Source: Gemella haemolysans (GTDB taxonomy: Bacteria > Bacillota > Bacilli > Staphylococcales > Gemellaceae). Taken from it: a DNA stretch of 28,979 nucleotides. Every line of letters starts with the position of its first letter. Positions within the stretch are counted from its first letter, which is position 1. The stretch lies in assembly GCF_901873445.1 (NCBI RefSeq), contig NZ_CABFLN010000018.1:1-28979 (forward strand). Reading direction: 5' to 3'. This document shows, in pieces, positions 1 to 7,447 of the stretch. The translations under genes were made by a program, and so were the position numbers. The notes below the pieces were generated by a model, which was not told the origin of the DNA, did no database searches, and saw only the letters and a list, made by a program, of their open reading frames with translations.

Positions 1-63
1 AATTCACTAAGTATAATAATATTAAAAATAAGAATATATTTTATAAAAAATAATTTGAAAGGG

Positions 64-90
64 TTGACAATATATATATATATATATAAT
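64..90 (+). promoter_or_regulatory. Promoter for the yedE-like/CoA-disulfide reductase operon
   Basis: A consensus -35 TTGACA lies at 64-69 and a consensus -10 TATAAT at 85-90, separated by 15 bases. That is shorter than the optimal 17. The whole spacer and the start of the -10 are a TA dinucleotide tract, so each TA gained or lost would shift the spacing by 2. The start codon follows about 110 bases downstream, behind AAGGAG at 185-190. Confidence 0.65.
71..88. repeat. (TA)9 dinucleotide tract in promoter spacer
   Basis: Nine uninterrupted TA units fill the gap between the -35 and the -10. Tracts of this kind can slip during replication. Known cases, such as the Haemophilus hif promoter, use TA-number changes between -35 and -10 for phase variation. 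Here the switching role is inference; the tract itself is visible. Confidence 0.9.
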
Positions 91-199
91 TGGAAGTGTG
101 TTATAGTACAAATTACATTTTATTAAACGTATAAATAGTATTAAATTTAAGTTATTTGAAAATGTAATTAAAATAAATTTAAAGAAGGAGAACATACTT

Positions 200-1510
200 A
201 TGAACACAGGAGAATTTTCAAAAAAATTTAATAAAATTCAACCTATTATTGGATGTGTGATAATTGTACTGATGGCTTTATTTGCATATAAATTACATAC
301 TCCAAAATTAATTTTTGGCCTTATTGCTGGTCTTGGATTTGGCTACACCTTGACTCGTTCAAGATTTGGTTTTGCAGGAGGGATTAAAAGAATTTATGTT
401 AGAGGCGAAGGAAGTTTGACAAAAGCATTGTTAATCACATTTGCTACGGTAACTCTAATTTATGGAACAGTTCAATGGACAGCCAGTCTAAAAGGAGCGA
501 TTCCAGCTTTTTTAGCGAAAAATGGTGAAGCGATAATACCTGGAACACAAAATGTATTTATGACTAACATTGGTACTGTTATTGGGGGATTTGTTTTCGG
601 TATAGGTATGATTATTGCAGGTGGTTGTGCCTCTGGGACATTAGCAGACTTTGGGGAAGGTGAAGGACATGCTTTAATTGCTTTTCCACTGTTTGTTTTA
701 GGAACTATTCCGGGTCATTACTTAAGAGAAGTAATTGATAGAAATCCTATTGGAAAAATTGGGGTAAGAGGTCATTTGCCACAATATTTCGGATATTTTG
801 GTGCATTAATTGTAACATTGTTAGGGTTACTTTTCTTGTATATTTTAACTAAAAAGTATGAAAATAAGAGAAAACAAGAGGGTACTTATTTAGATCCAAA
901 ATCTGATTATGAAGATTTTGAAAAAGAGCTTAAAGATAATTTGGATGCTAAACCTTGGGGGATGGCGTTATATCATAAGGTTTTTGTTGAAAGATGGAGT
1001 TTTAGAACAGGTGCATTTATTTTAGCTGTAATTTCAGGTTGTTATTTCTTATTTAATAACAAGGCGTGGGGTGTAACATCTGCATTTACTCACCTTGCAG
1101 TTTGGTTCTTAGGTTTATTCGGAATTCATTTTGAAGATAAAGCTTTTACTTCTGTGTATAAAGCAATTTCAAATGGTATATTAGCTGATGCAGGTGTGAT
1201 TTTGGACATCGGTATTGTTGTTGGTGCATTTTTAGCTTTCCTTATGGCAGGAAGATTTAAATTAAATCTACAATTTAATTCTAAAAATGCAATGCTATTT
1301 GGATTAGGTGGTTTATTAATGGGATTTGGTTCTCGACTTGCAAAAGGATGTAATATTGGAGCATTATACTCTTCATTACCTAATTTCTCAATCTCTGGTT
1401 GGGTATTCTTGGTTGCTATTTCGTTAGGAGCTGTTGCGGGGCTTAAGCTATTTAAAGGAAGTTCTTGCTTAATTCCACCTAGACACAGAGATAAAAGTGA
1501 TTTTAAATAA
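200..1510 (+). CDS. YeeE/YedE family membrane transporter (sulfur or selenium species)
   Basis: A polytopic integral membrane protein of 436 residues with about ten hydrophobic segments, in two halves joined by a charged cytoplasmic loop near residues 215-255. Each half carries the family's small-residue loop with a conserved cysteine: GGCASG near residue 147 and KGCNIG near 392. In the family, such cysteines line the path and relay thiosulfate or related sulfur compounds; related YedE/FdhT proteins are linked to selenium metabolism. A third cysteine sits in the C-terminal tail (SSCLIPP). The start is set by AAGGAG nine bases upstream of ATG. It lies 58 bases upstream of a CoA-disulfide reductase/rhodanese fusion with no terminator between, so the two are probably co-transcribed for sulfur uptake and use. 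The substrate cannot be read from sequence; thiosulfate is the best guess, selenium the alternative given the probable selenoprotein at 14.5 kb. Confidence 0.8.
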   Translation: MNTGEFSKKFNKIQPIIGCVIIVLMALFAYKLHTPKLIFGLIAGLGFGYTLTRSRFGFAGGIKRIYVRGEGSLTKALLITFATVTLIYGTVQWTASLKGAIPAFLAKNGEAIIPGTQNVFMTNIGTVIGGFVFGIGMIIAGGCASGTLADFGEGEGHALIAFPLFVLGTIPGHYLREVIDRNPIGKIGVRGHLPQYFGYFGALIVTLLGLLFLYILTKKYENKRKQEGTYLDPKSDYEDFEKELKDNLDAKPWGMALYHKVFVERWSFRTGAFILAVISGCYFLFNNKAWGVTSAFTHLAVWFLGLFGIHFEDKAFTSVYKAISNGILADAGVILDIGIVVGAFLAFLMAGRFKLNLQFNSKNAMLFGLGGLLMGFGSRLAKGCNIGALYSSLPNFSISGWVFLVAISLGAVAGLKLFKGSSCLIPPRHRDKSDFK

Positions 1511-1568
1511 TCTGGAAATAATTTAAAAGTAATTAAAAAAATAATAATCAAATAGGAGGGCTTATACA

Positions 1569-3272
1569 ATGAGCAAAAAATATTTAGTAGTAGGAGGAGT
1601 TGCTGGAGGTATGTCAGCAGCTGCAAGAATTAGAAGATTGGATCCATATGCGGATATTCAAGTTTTTGAAAAAGGGCCTCATGTTAGTTTTTCAAATTGT
1701 TGCTTACCATTTCATTTATCTGGAGTAGTACCAACTGCTGATGATTTAATCTTGATGACACCAGAGTTATTAAAAAATCAATACAATTTAGATGTTAAAG
1801 TTCAACATGAAGTTGTTAAAATTAATAAAGAAGAAAAAACAATTGTAATTAAAAAAGTAAATACAGGAGAGGAATATAAAGAGAGTTATGATAAATTAAT
1901 TTTATCTCCTGGAGCAAGAGCTATTAGACCAGCATCAATAAAAGGTGTTGACAGAGATAATGTATTTACAGTTAAAAATGTTGTTGATATAGATAGATTA
2001 AAAAAATATATCGATAATAATAACGTACAAGATGTAGCTGTTATTGGTGGAGGATTTATCGGTCTTGAAGTTATGGAAAGCCTAAGAGAAGCTGGTAAAA
2101 ACGTAACTTTAGTAGAAGGATCAGATCAAATTTTAGCTCCAATGGATTACGACTTAGTTCAAATATTAAATAAAGAAATTCATGATAAAGGTGTAGAATT
2201 ACTATACAATGAAAAATTAGAAGAAGTTACTGATGGTAAAGTTATCTTAGAATCTGGCAAAGAAGTTAAAGCTGGAGCTGTAGTTTTAGCTATCGGAGTT
2301 GTTCCAGAAGCAGGACTAGCGAAAGATGCAGGTCTTGACTTCGGAGAAACTGGCGGTATTTTAGTGAATCACCACTATCAAACAAGCGATCCTGATATTT
2401 ATGCAGTAGGTGATGCTATAGAAGTAACACATTTTATTACGAATAAAAAAGTTCGTTTAACTCTTGCAGGACCAGCTCAACGTCAAGCGCGTGCGGTAGC
2501 GGATCACTTATATGGTAGAACATATAGAAATACAGGTGTAATTGGTTCTTCTGTAATTAAAGTTTTTGATTATACTGCTGCAAGTACAGGGCTTAACGAA
2601 AAAGATTGTAAGAAACTAGGAATTGATTATGATGTTTCTTACATTATTCCTAAAGATAAAGTTGGTTTAATCCCATCTGCAAATCCTATTCACTTTAAAC
2701 TAATTTTTCAAGTTCCAACAGGTCAGATTTTAGGCGCTCAATCTGTAGGTAAAGGAACTGTTGAAAAACGTGTAGATGTTATTGCTGCTATGATTATGAA
2801 TAGAGCGAATATTGAAGACTTAAAAGAATTAGAATTGTGTTATTCTCCTTATTACACAACTGCAAAAGATGCTACTAATATGGCTGCATTAGTCGCTTGT
2901 AATTTATTAAATGGTGAATATAAACAAGTTCGTACAAGTGAGGTAAGACGTTTAGTTGAAGAAGGAGCGTATATTATAGATTCACGAGAAAAAGTTGAAT
3001 ATGAAGCAGGTCACATTAAAGGTGCTGTTAACATACCACTTAGTGAGTTCAGAGATAGAATTGATGAGATTCCAACAGATAAGCCGGTATATGTGCACTG
3101 TTTATCTTCTCAACGTAGCTATTATATGGTAAGAGAATTAAATTTAAGAGGATATAAAAATGTTGTCAACATTTCAGGATCATTTTTAGGAATTTCTCTA
3201 TATGAGTATTTCACAGATGTTACAACAGGAAGAGAGCCAATTGTCACAAATTATAGATTTAAATTACTTTAA
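1569..3272 (+). CDS. CoA-disulfide reductase-like flavoprotein fused to rhodanese
   Basis: A 567-residue fusion. Residues 1-450 are an FAD/NAD(P)H pyridine-nucleotide-disulfide oxidoreductase: the dinucleotide fold GGVAGGMSAAARIRR starts at residue 9, a second one, IGGGFIGLEVME, lies in the middle, and an FAD-binding DIYAVGDAIE follows. The single-cysteine active site FSNCCLP is at 41-47; Cys44 aligns with the CoA-disulfide/persulfide reductase cysteine, and the usual next Gly is here Cys45. The C-terminal ~110 residues are a rhodanese domain with the active cysteine in VHCLSSQRSY (Cys511). Fusions of this type (CoADR-RHD) reduce CoA persulfide or disulfide, or polysulfide, and transfer sulfane sulfur in the cytosol. 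AGGAGGG lies eight bases before ATG. It follows the YedE-like transporter, which could supply the sulfur substrate. The family call is firm; the physiological substrate is inferred. Confidence 0.88.
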   Translation: MSKKYLVVGGVAGGMSAAARIRRLDPYADIQVFEKGPHVSFSNCCLPFHLSGVVPTADDLILMTPELLKNQYNLDVKVQHEVVKINKEEKTIVIKKVNTGEEYKESYDKLILSPGARAIRPASIKGVDRDNVFTVKNVVDIDRLKKYIDNNNVQDVAVIGGGFIGLEVMESLREAGKNVTLVEGSDQILAPMDYDLVQILNKEIHDKGVELLYNEKLEEVTDGKVILESGKEVKAGAVVLAIGVVPEAGLAKDAGLDFGETGGILVNHHYQTSDPDIYAVGDAIEVTHFITNKKVRLTLAGPAQRQARAVADHLYGRTYRNTGVIGSSVIKVFDYTAASTGLNEKDCKKLGIDYDVSYIIPKDKVGLIPSANPIHFKLIFQVPTGQILGAQSVGKGTVEKRVDVIAAMIMNRANIEDLKELELCYSPYYTTAKDATNMAALVACNLLNGEYKQVRTSEVRRLVEEGAYIIDSREKVEYEAGHIKGAVNIPLSEFRDRIDEIPTDKPVYVHCLSSQRSYYMVRELNLRGYKNVVNISGSFLGISLYEYFTDVTTGREPIVTNYRFKLL

Positions 3273-3280
3273 TTAATGAG

Positions 3281-3323
3281 AAAAATCCTAGAAGTTTAGT
3301 GTCCATCTAACTTCTAGGATTTT
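3281..3323 (+). terminator. Hairpin after the CoA-disulfide reductase gene, possible attenuator
   Basis: The arms AAATCCTAGAAGTT and AACTTCTAGGATTT can pair, with a short extra TAG/CTA, around a small loop. Only four T follow, so it is a weak intrinsic terminator. The next gene's ribosome binding site starts only seven bases after it, leaving no room for a separate promoter. It may therefore act as a partial terminator or processing hairpin inside one transcript. Confidence 0.7.
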
Positions 3324-3339
3324 AAATATGGAGGTATTG

Positions 3340-4653
3340 ATGAATAAAAAATTAGGTTATTTTGATGTGTTTTCTTTAGTTATAGGCTCAATAATAGGAT
3401 GGGGTTCTTTTACTTTGCCTGGGAAACAGTTCTTAAGTCAATCAGGTGTGATAAATACTACATTAGGATTATTTGTAGGTGGAGTACTAGTTATGATAAT
3501 TCAAGTTGCTTATCATATTATGTTAAAACATAATACAGAGGAAGGTGGAGAGTTTTCCTATGCTTTAAATAATTTAGGACGAGGGCACGGTTTTATAGTC
3601 GGTTGGTCACTAAGTCTGTGTTATTTAAGTATGATTCCATTAAATGCAAGTGCATTTGTTTTATTATTTAAAGTTTTGTTTGGTGAAAAGCTTAGTTTTG
3701 GGTACTTGTATTCTATAGCGGGATATTCAGTGTGGATTAGTGATATTATACTTATGAGTTTAATTATTATTTTATTTACGATTGTCAATATTCGAGGATT
3801 ACATTTGAGTTCTCTTGTTCAAAATATTATGAGTACTTTACTTGTATTTATTGTGTTTATTCTGGTTGTATTTGTAGGGATGCGAAGTGATATAGTTGTA
3901 TTTAAAAGTAATTATATAAGTAATTATAATTTTTCATTTTCTGAGATTTCTTCAGTTATTGCAATTGTTCCTTTCTTATTTGTTGGGTTTGATGTGATTC
4001 CGCAGGTTTCGAAAGAATTAAAATTTAAGCCGCAAAAAGCAACGGTAATAACATTAATATCAATTCTTTTTGGTGCACTTATTTATTCGTTATTAAATTT
4101 AATAGCAGGATTTAGTTTTTCACCTTTAGAGGTAAAGAGTACAAATTGGGCTGTTGCTGACTCTGTAATAAAAACTACAGGATATGTAGGATTTTCGTTT
4201 ATGTTAATAGCTTTGTGGGCGGCAATTAATGGTGGTATAAATGGATTTATGATTGCTAGTAGTAAACTTATAGCATCGCTATCAGATAATAATATAATGG
4301 ATAAGAGATATAGTGTGAAAAATACAAATGATGTGTATCCTTATGCAATTGTTTTCGTTTCAGGTGTTAGTTTGCTAGCGCCTTGGATAGGTCGAGAAGT
4401 TATATTGTATATAGTAGATATTTCTAGTGTTTTAGCGGCTGTTGCTTATGGATATGTAAGTTATGTGAGTTATAAATATTCTGATAAGAAGATAAATAAA
4501 ATATTATGTTTTCTTTCTTTAATGGTTTCAATAAGTTTTATTTTTCTATTATTATTCCCATTTTCTCCTGCAGTATTAAAATTACCGTCTCTAATTATAT
4601 TATTAGCGTGGACTCTTGTAGGGATAATACTTTATAAGAAGGGTATAAAATAA
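3340..4653 (+). CDS. APC-superfamily amino acid permease
   Basis: An integral membrane protein of about 437 residues with roughly twelve hydrophobic segments. The first helix carries the APC signature SLVIGSIIGWGSFTLPG, the unwound TM1 region that binds the amino acid backbone in this superfamily, so it is probably a cytoplasmic-membrane amino acid transporter. Substrate unknown. A start twelve bases further upstream (ATG at 3328) is possible, but GGAGG at 3330-3334 would then lie inside the gene. With ATG at 3340 the same GGAGG sits five bases upstream, so the shorter start is chosen. The gene follows a hairpin at 3281-3323 and may depend on read-through from the sulfur operon. Downstream is an AT-rich region with insertion-sequence remains. 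Confidence 0.82.
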   Translation: MNKKLGYFDVFSLVIGSIIGWGSFTLPGKQFLSQSGVINTTLGLFVGGVLVMIIQVAYHIMLKHNTEEGGEFSYALNNLGRGHGFIVGWSLSLCYLSMIPLNASAFVLLFKVLFGEKLSFGYLYSIAGYSVWISDIILMSLIIILFTIVNIRGLHLSSLVQNIMSTLLVFIVFILVVFVGMRSDIVVFKSNYISNYNFSFSEISSVIAIVPFLFVGFDVIPQVSKELKFKPQKATVITLISILFGALIYSLLNLIAGFSFSPLEVKSTNWAVADSVIKTTGYVGFSFMLIALWAAINGGINGFMIASSKLIASLSDNNIMDKRYSVKNTNDVYPYAIVFVSGVSLLAPWIGREVILYIVDISSVLAAVAYGYVSYVSYKYSDKKINKILCFLSLMVSISFIFLLLFPFSPAVLKLPSLIILLAWTLVGIILYKKGIK

Positions 4654-4921
4654 CGATGGGTAATAGATACTGTTAATTATTGAAGTTTAATATGATAGTA
4701 TAAAATTAGAATGGGTAAAGTGGCGTACTTATGTTTTATTATAAAAATCATTCATTATATATTAATTAATGATTCTAGCCAGTTGAGGAGATGGAGTCTC
4801 CGAAACAAAAAAATACCTGTTATGTGGCTGCGAGATAAGAGTTAAACAATTGAAAAATCATCCTTTCTTGATAAAATAAGAGTAGTTCAAGCTCTATAAT
4901 AAAGAAAGGATGATTTTAATT
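4654..4921. other. Gene-free stretch with structured element before the IS remnant
   Basis: No coding frame of note. At 4777-4829 there is a small fold: an outer stem AGCCA (4777-4781) with TGGCT (4825-4829), enclosing an inner hairpin GGAGA (4787-4791) and TCTCC (4797-4801) with loop TGGAG. It is more GC-rich than its surroundings. It lies 25 bases before the long palindrome of the IS200-type element, so it may be part of that element's left end. I cannot match it to a named RNA. Confidence 0.45.
4854..4917 (+). repeat. Left-end palindrome of IS200-type element
   Basis: Arms of 16 bases, 4854-4869 and 4902-4917, are perfect inverted repeats around a 32-base centre. The right arm ends just before the transposase start at 4922. 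In IS200-family elements a hairpin at this place covers the translation start and limits transposase synthesis. The perfect preservation of the hairpin contrasts with the broken transposase. Confidence 0.75.
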
Positions 4922-5267
4922 ATGGCAAATAAACATAATAGTTTATCGCATACAAAGTGGTTATGTAAATACAATATTGTATTTACACCTAAGTATAGAC
5001 GAAAAATAGAATTTAATCAATATAAATGAGATATAGTAAGTATAATAAAGAGATTATGCAAGTATAAAGGTGTAGAAATAATAGAGGGGCATATAATGCC
5101 AGACCATATACATTTTAAAATACAGTGTTTCAAGTTTCATGGGATATTTGAAAGGAAAAAGTTCACTGATGATATTTGATATGCATTCAAACTTGAAATA
5201 TAAGTATGGAAATAGAAAGTTTTTTGCAGAACGATATTATTTGTATATCAAGAGAAAATCAATTTAA
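4922..5267 (+). pseudogene. tnpA: Decayed IS200/IS605-family TnpA (Y1 transposase) remnant
   Basis: The translation begins MANKHNSLSHTKWLCKY, then IVFTPKYRRK, the standard N-terminus of IS200-type TnpA. An in-frame TGA at 5027-5029 replaces the codon after QYK, where the family has Arg; CGA to TGA is the likely change. Beyond it the frame continues through KGVEIIEGHIMPDHIHF, with the HUH-type metal-binding His-x-His at 5105-5113. A deletion and frameshift follow, and the family sequence resumes in another frame (SVSSFMGYLKGKSSLMIF, from 5124) to a stop at 5265-5267. The C-terminal helix with the catalytic tyrosine is missing. It cannot encode an active enzyme. The TGA is read as a mutation, not as selenocysteine, because the gene is also frameshifted and truncated. 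Confidence 0.9.
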
Positions 5268-5574
5268 TAAAGAAGTTAGTATTTAATTAGTTTTGAAAAT
5301 CAATGAAAATAAAAGTTTATTTAATCAAAATATAAATTTTTTTAAATTTATATTTGTATTTTTATAATTTTGTAATATTTTAAATTTAGTAAATTCAATA
5401 AAAAAATAAAGTTTTATAAAAACTAATAAAATAAGGTTTTCTAAGCTGATTTGAAATTCGATTGTGTTTATATTTGTAGATTTTTTATAAAAAGAAATAT
5501 AAAAGCAGTTAATTTTTATTGTGTTTTTTAATGAAAATTATGAATAAGTTAGCCTTTATGAGTGAAATATTTTG
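5268..5574. other. AT-rich non-coding stretch
   Basis: Very AT-rich, with many short stops in all frames and no convincing start with a ribosome binding site. It may contain the worn right end of the IS200-type element, but I see no clear boundary, repeat or RNA in it. Confidence 0.6.
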
Positions 5575-5603
5575 TTGATTTGAAGTTATTTCTGTTATAT
5601 AAT
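5575..5603 (+). promoter_or_regulatory. Promoter for apbE operon
   Basis: TTGATT at 5575-5580 and TATAAT at 5598-5603 with exactly 17 bases between. Transcription would start near 5610, giving a leader of about 115 bases before the ApbE start codon. I see no known riboswitch in that leader. Confidence 0.6.
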
Positions 5604-5723
5604 GTAATTAAAGTATTAATTATCTATTATTACTTTGTCTTTTAATAACAGGTTTCTTGTAGATGTATACAACATATTTAGTTATCTTAAGCAAATAAAT
5701 TTTTTATTGTAAGGTGTAAAAAA

Positions 5724-6659
5724 ATGGAATTAAGAAGAAAGACCTTAAAATTAATGGGTTCTCATATAGATATTCTTATTTTTGATAGCATTGATGCTGA
5801 AAATATTTTAGATGATGCTGTGGAAATGTTAAAGATGTATGAGCATAGATTTAGTGCGAACGATGACAGTTCAGAACTTATGGTGGTTAATCATAATGCT
5901 GGAATTAAAGCTGTCGAGGTTCATCCGGATTTATTTGATTTAATAAAGATAGGGAAAGTTCATAGTTGTGCTCCAAATAGTTTTTTAAATGTAGCTATTG
6001 GACCAATTGTGCAAACATGGAGAATTGGATTTAACGATGTAAAAGTTCCAACAAAACAAGAGATTGACGATTTATTAGAAATAACTGATCCAAATCAAAT
6101 AATACTAGATGAAGAAAAGCAATCTGTCTTTCTTGCTAAAAAAGGTATGGCTATTAATTTAGGTGCCTTAGCAAAAGGATATATTGCTGATCTTATGATA
6201 GATTATATGAAAAAAAGAGGTGTTGATTCTGGGCTTATTAACCTAGGCGGAAACGTATTAGCGTTTGGAGATGCTAAGCATAATCCAGACCTGATGTGGC
6301 GCATAGGTATACAAAATCCAGTTGAATCTCGAGGGAATCATCTATTTACTATAGGTATAAAAAATCAATCTGTTGTTACTTCTGGGATTTATGAGCGTAA
6401 ACACACAGAAAATGGAAAAACTTACCATCACATATTAAATCCTAAAACAGGTTACCCTGTCGAAACCAATGTAGCTGGTCTATCTATAATTTCAACAGCC
6501 TCAGTGGATGGAGAAATTTGGACAACAAGATTATTTGGGAAAAGTGTCGAAGACATTTTGGATGAAGTTAATAACTTACCTGATATAGAGGCAGTTGTAG
6601 TGACAACCGAAGGTAAAGTTTATTATACAAGCGGAGTGCTAGATAGAATAATATGTTAG
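5724..6659 (+). CDS. apbE: ApbE-family FAD:protein FMN transferase, apparently cytosolic
   Basis: 311 residues, the usual size of ApbE without its lipoprotein leader. Family motifs are clear: AINLGALAKGYIADLM followed by SGLINLGGNVLAFG (FAD site), HHILNPKTGYPVET, and a C-terminal STASVDGEIWTTRLF in the position of the metal-binding aspartate segment. ApbE cleaves FAD and links FMN by a phosphoester to Ser/Thr in a D-x-x-[ST]-G-A-[ST] type motif of partner proteins. The N-terminus (MELRRKTLKLMG) has no signal peptide or lipobox, so it should act in the cytosol. The gene starts 57 bases before the first of two FMN-reductase genes, the second of which ends in two such motifs, making it the obvious target. 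The ribosome binding site AAGGTG is modest. Confidence 0.88.
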   Translation: MELRRKTLKLMGSHIDILIFDSIDAENILDDAVEMLKMYEHRFSANDDSSELMVVNHNAGIKAVEVHPDLFDLIKIGKVHSCAPNSFLNVAIGPIVQTWRIGFNDVKVPTKQEIDDLLEITDPNQIILDEEKQSVFLAKKGMAINLGALAKGYIADLMIDYMKKRGVDSGLINLGGNVLAFGDAKHNPDLMWRIGIQNPVESRGNHLFTIGIKNQSVVTSGIYERKHTENGKTYHHILNPKTGYPVETNVAGLSIISTASVDGEIWTTRLFGKSVEDILDEVNNLPDIEAVVVTTEGKVYYTSGVLDRIIC

Positions 6660-6716
6660 ATAAAACTATCTTGAAGAATACTGAAAATACTATTAATTTA
6701 AGGAGGCTCTATTAAA

Positions 6717-7430
6717 GTGGCTGAAGCAAAAAACAAAAAAAATGTTAAAAAAACAAGACAAGAAAATCTAGATACAAATAAGGTAGATAGTACAAAAAAA
6801 GAGAGAGGAAACAAAAACATGGTAAAATTAATTGGTCTAGTTGGTACAAACTCTAAAAAATCTACAAACCGCCAACTTTTACAATATATTCAAAAACATT
6901 TTGCAGGTAAAGCTGATATCGAATTAGTTGAAATTAAAGATCTTCCTTTATTCAACAAACCAGCTAATAAAGAATTACCTGAAGGAGTTAAAGAAATTGC
7001 AGCTAAAATTGAAGCAGCTGACGGGGTTATCATCAGTTCACCTGAGTATGACCACGCAGTACCTGCATCATTAATGAGTGCAATCGCTTGGTTATCTTAT
7101 GGAATTCACCCATTACTTGACAAACCAGTAATGTTAACAGGAGCTTCATACGGAACATTAGGATCATCTCGTGCACAAGCTCACATTCGTCAAATTTTAG
7201 ACTCACCAGAAGTTAAAGCACGTGTAATGCCAAGTTCTGAGTTCTTATTAGGACATTCTTTACAAGCTTTCGACGAAGCTGGAGATATCTCTAACCCAGA
7301 AACTGTAGCGAAATTAGATAGTTTATTTGCTGATTTCTTATTATTCATTAAAATTACTGAAAAATTAATTAATGCACATAAATTAGCTGAAAAAGAATTA
7401 GAAAACTTCTCTTGGGAAGATTTAAAATAG
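6717..7430 (+). CDS. NADPH-dependent FMN reductase family protein, with charged N-terminal extension
   Basis: 237 residues starting at GTG, ten bases behind AGGAGG (6701-6706). Residues 35-215 form a flavodoxin-like NADPH:FMN reductase: the phosphate-loop-like GLVGTNSKKSTNRQLLQYI, then GVIISSPEYDHAVPASLMSAIAWLS, and GASYGTLGSSRAQAHIRQIL. These enzymes bind FMN and pass electrons from NADPH to flavins, quinones or azo compounds in the cytosol. Residues 1-34 are unusual: Lys/Asn/Glu-rich and probably disordered. An internal ATG at 6819, behind a GAGAGGAA, begins exactly at the domain (MVKLIGLVG), so two protein forms are possible. It is a tandem paralogue of the next gene, 17 bases downstream, and follows apbE in the same operon. 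Confidence 0.87.
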   Translation: MAEAKNKKNVKKTRQENLDTNKVDSTKKERGNKNMVKLIGLVGTNSKKSTNRQLLQYIQKHFAGKADIELVEIKDLPLFNKPANKELPEGVKEIAAKIEAADGVIISSPEYDHAVPASLMSAIAWLSYGIHPLLDKPVMLTGASYGTLGSSRAQAHIRQILDSPEVKARVMPSSEFLLGHSLQAFDEAGDISNPETVAKLDSLFADFLLFIKITEKLINAHKLAEKELENFSWEDLK

Positions 7431-7447
7431 GATAGGAGTGTAGACAC

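Noticed and set aside
1126..1626. A 166-codon open frame on the minus strand across the yedE end
   Set aside because: It lies opposite two well-supported genes, has low-complexity Leu/Ile/Pro content and no ribosome binding site or known motif.
5027..5029. In-frame TGA in the IS200-type transposase as a second selenocysteine
   Set aside because: The family has Arg here (CGA to TGA fits), there is no Cys or Sec logic, and the gene is also frameshifted and truncated.
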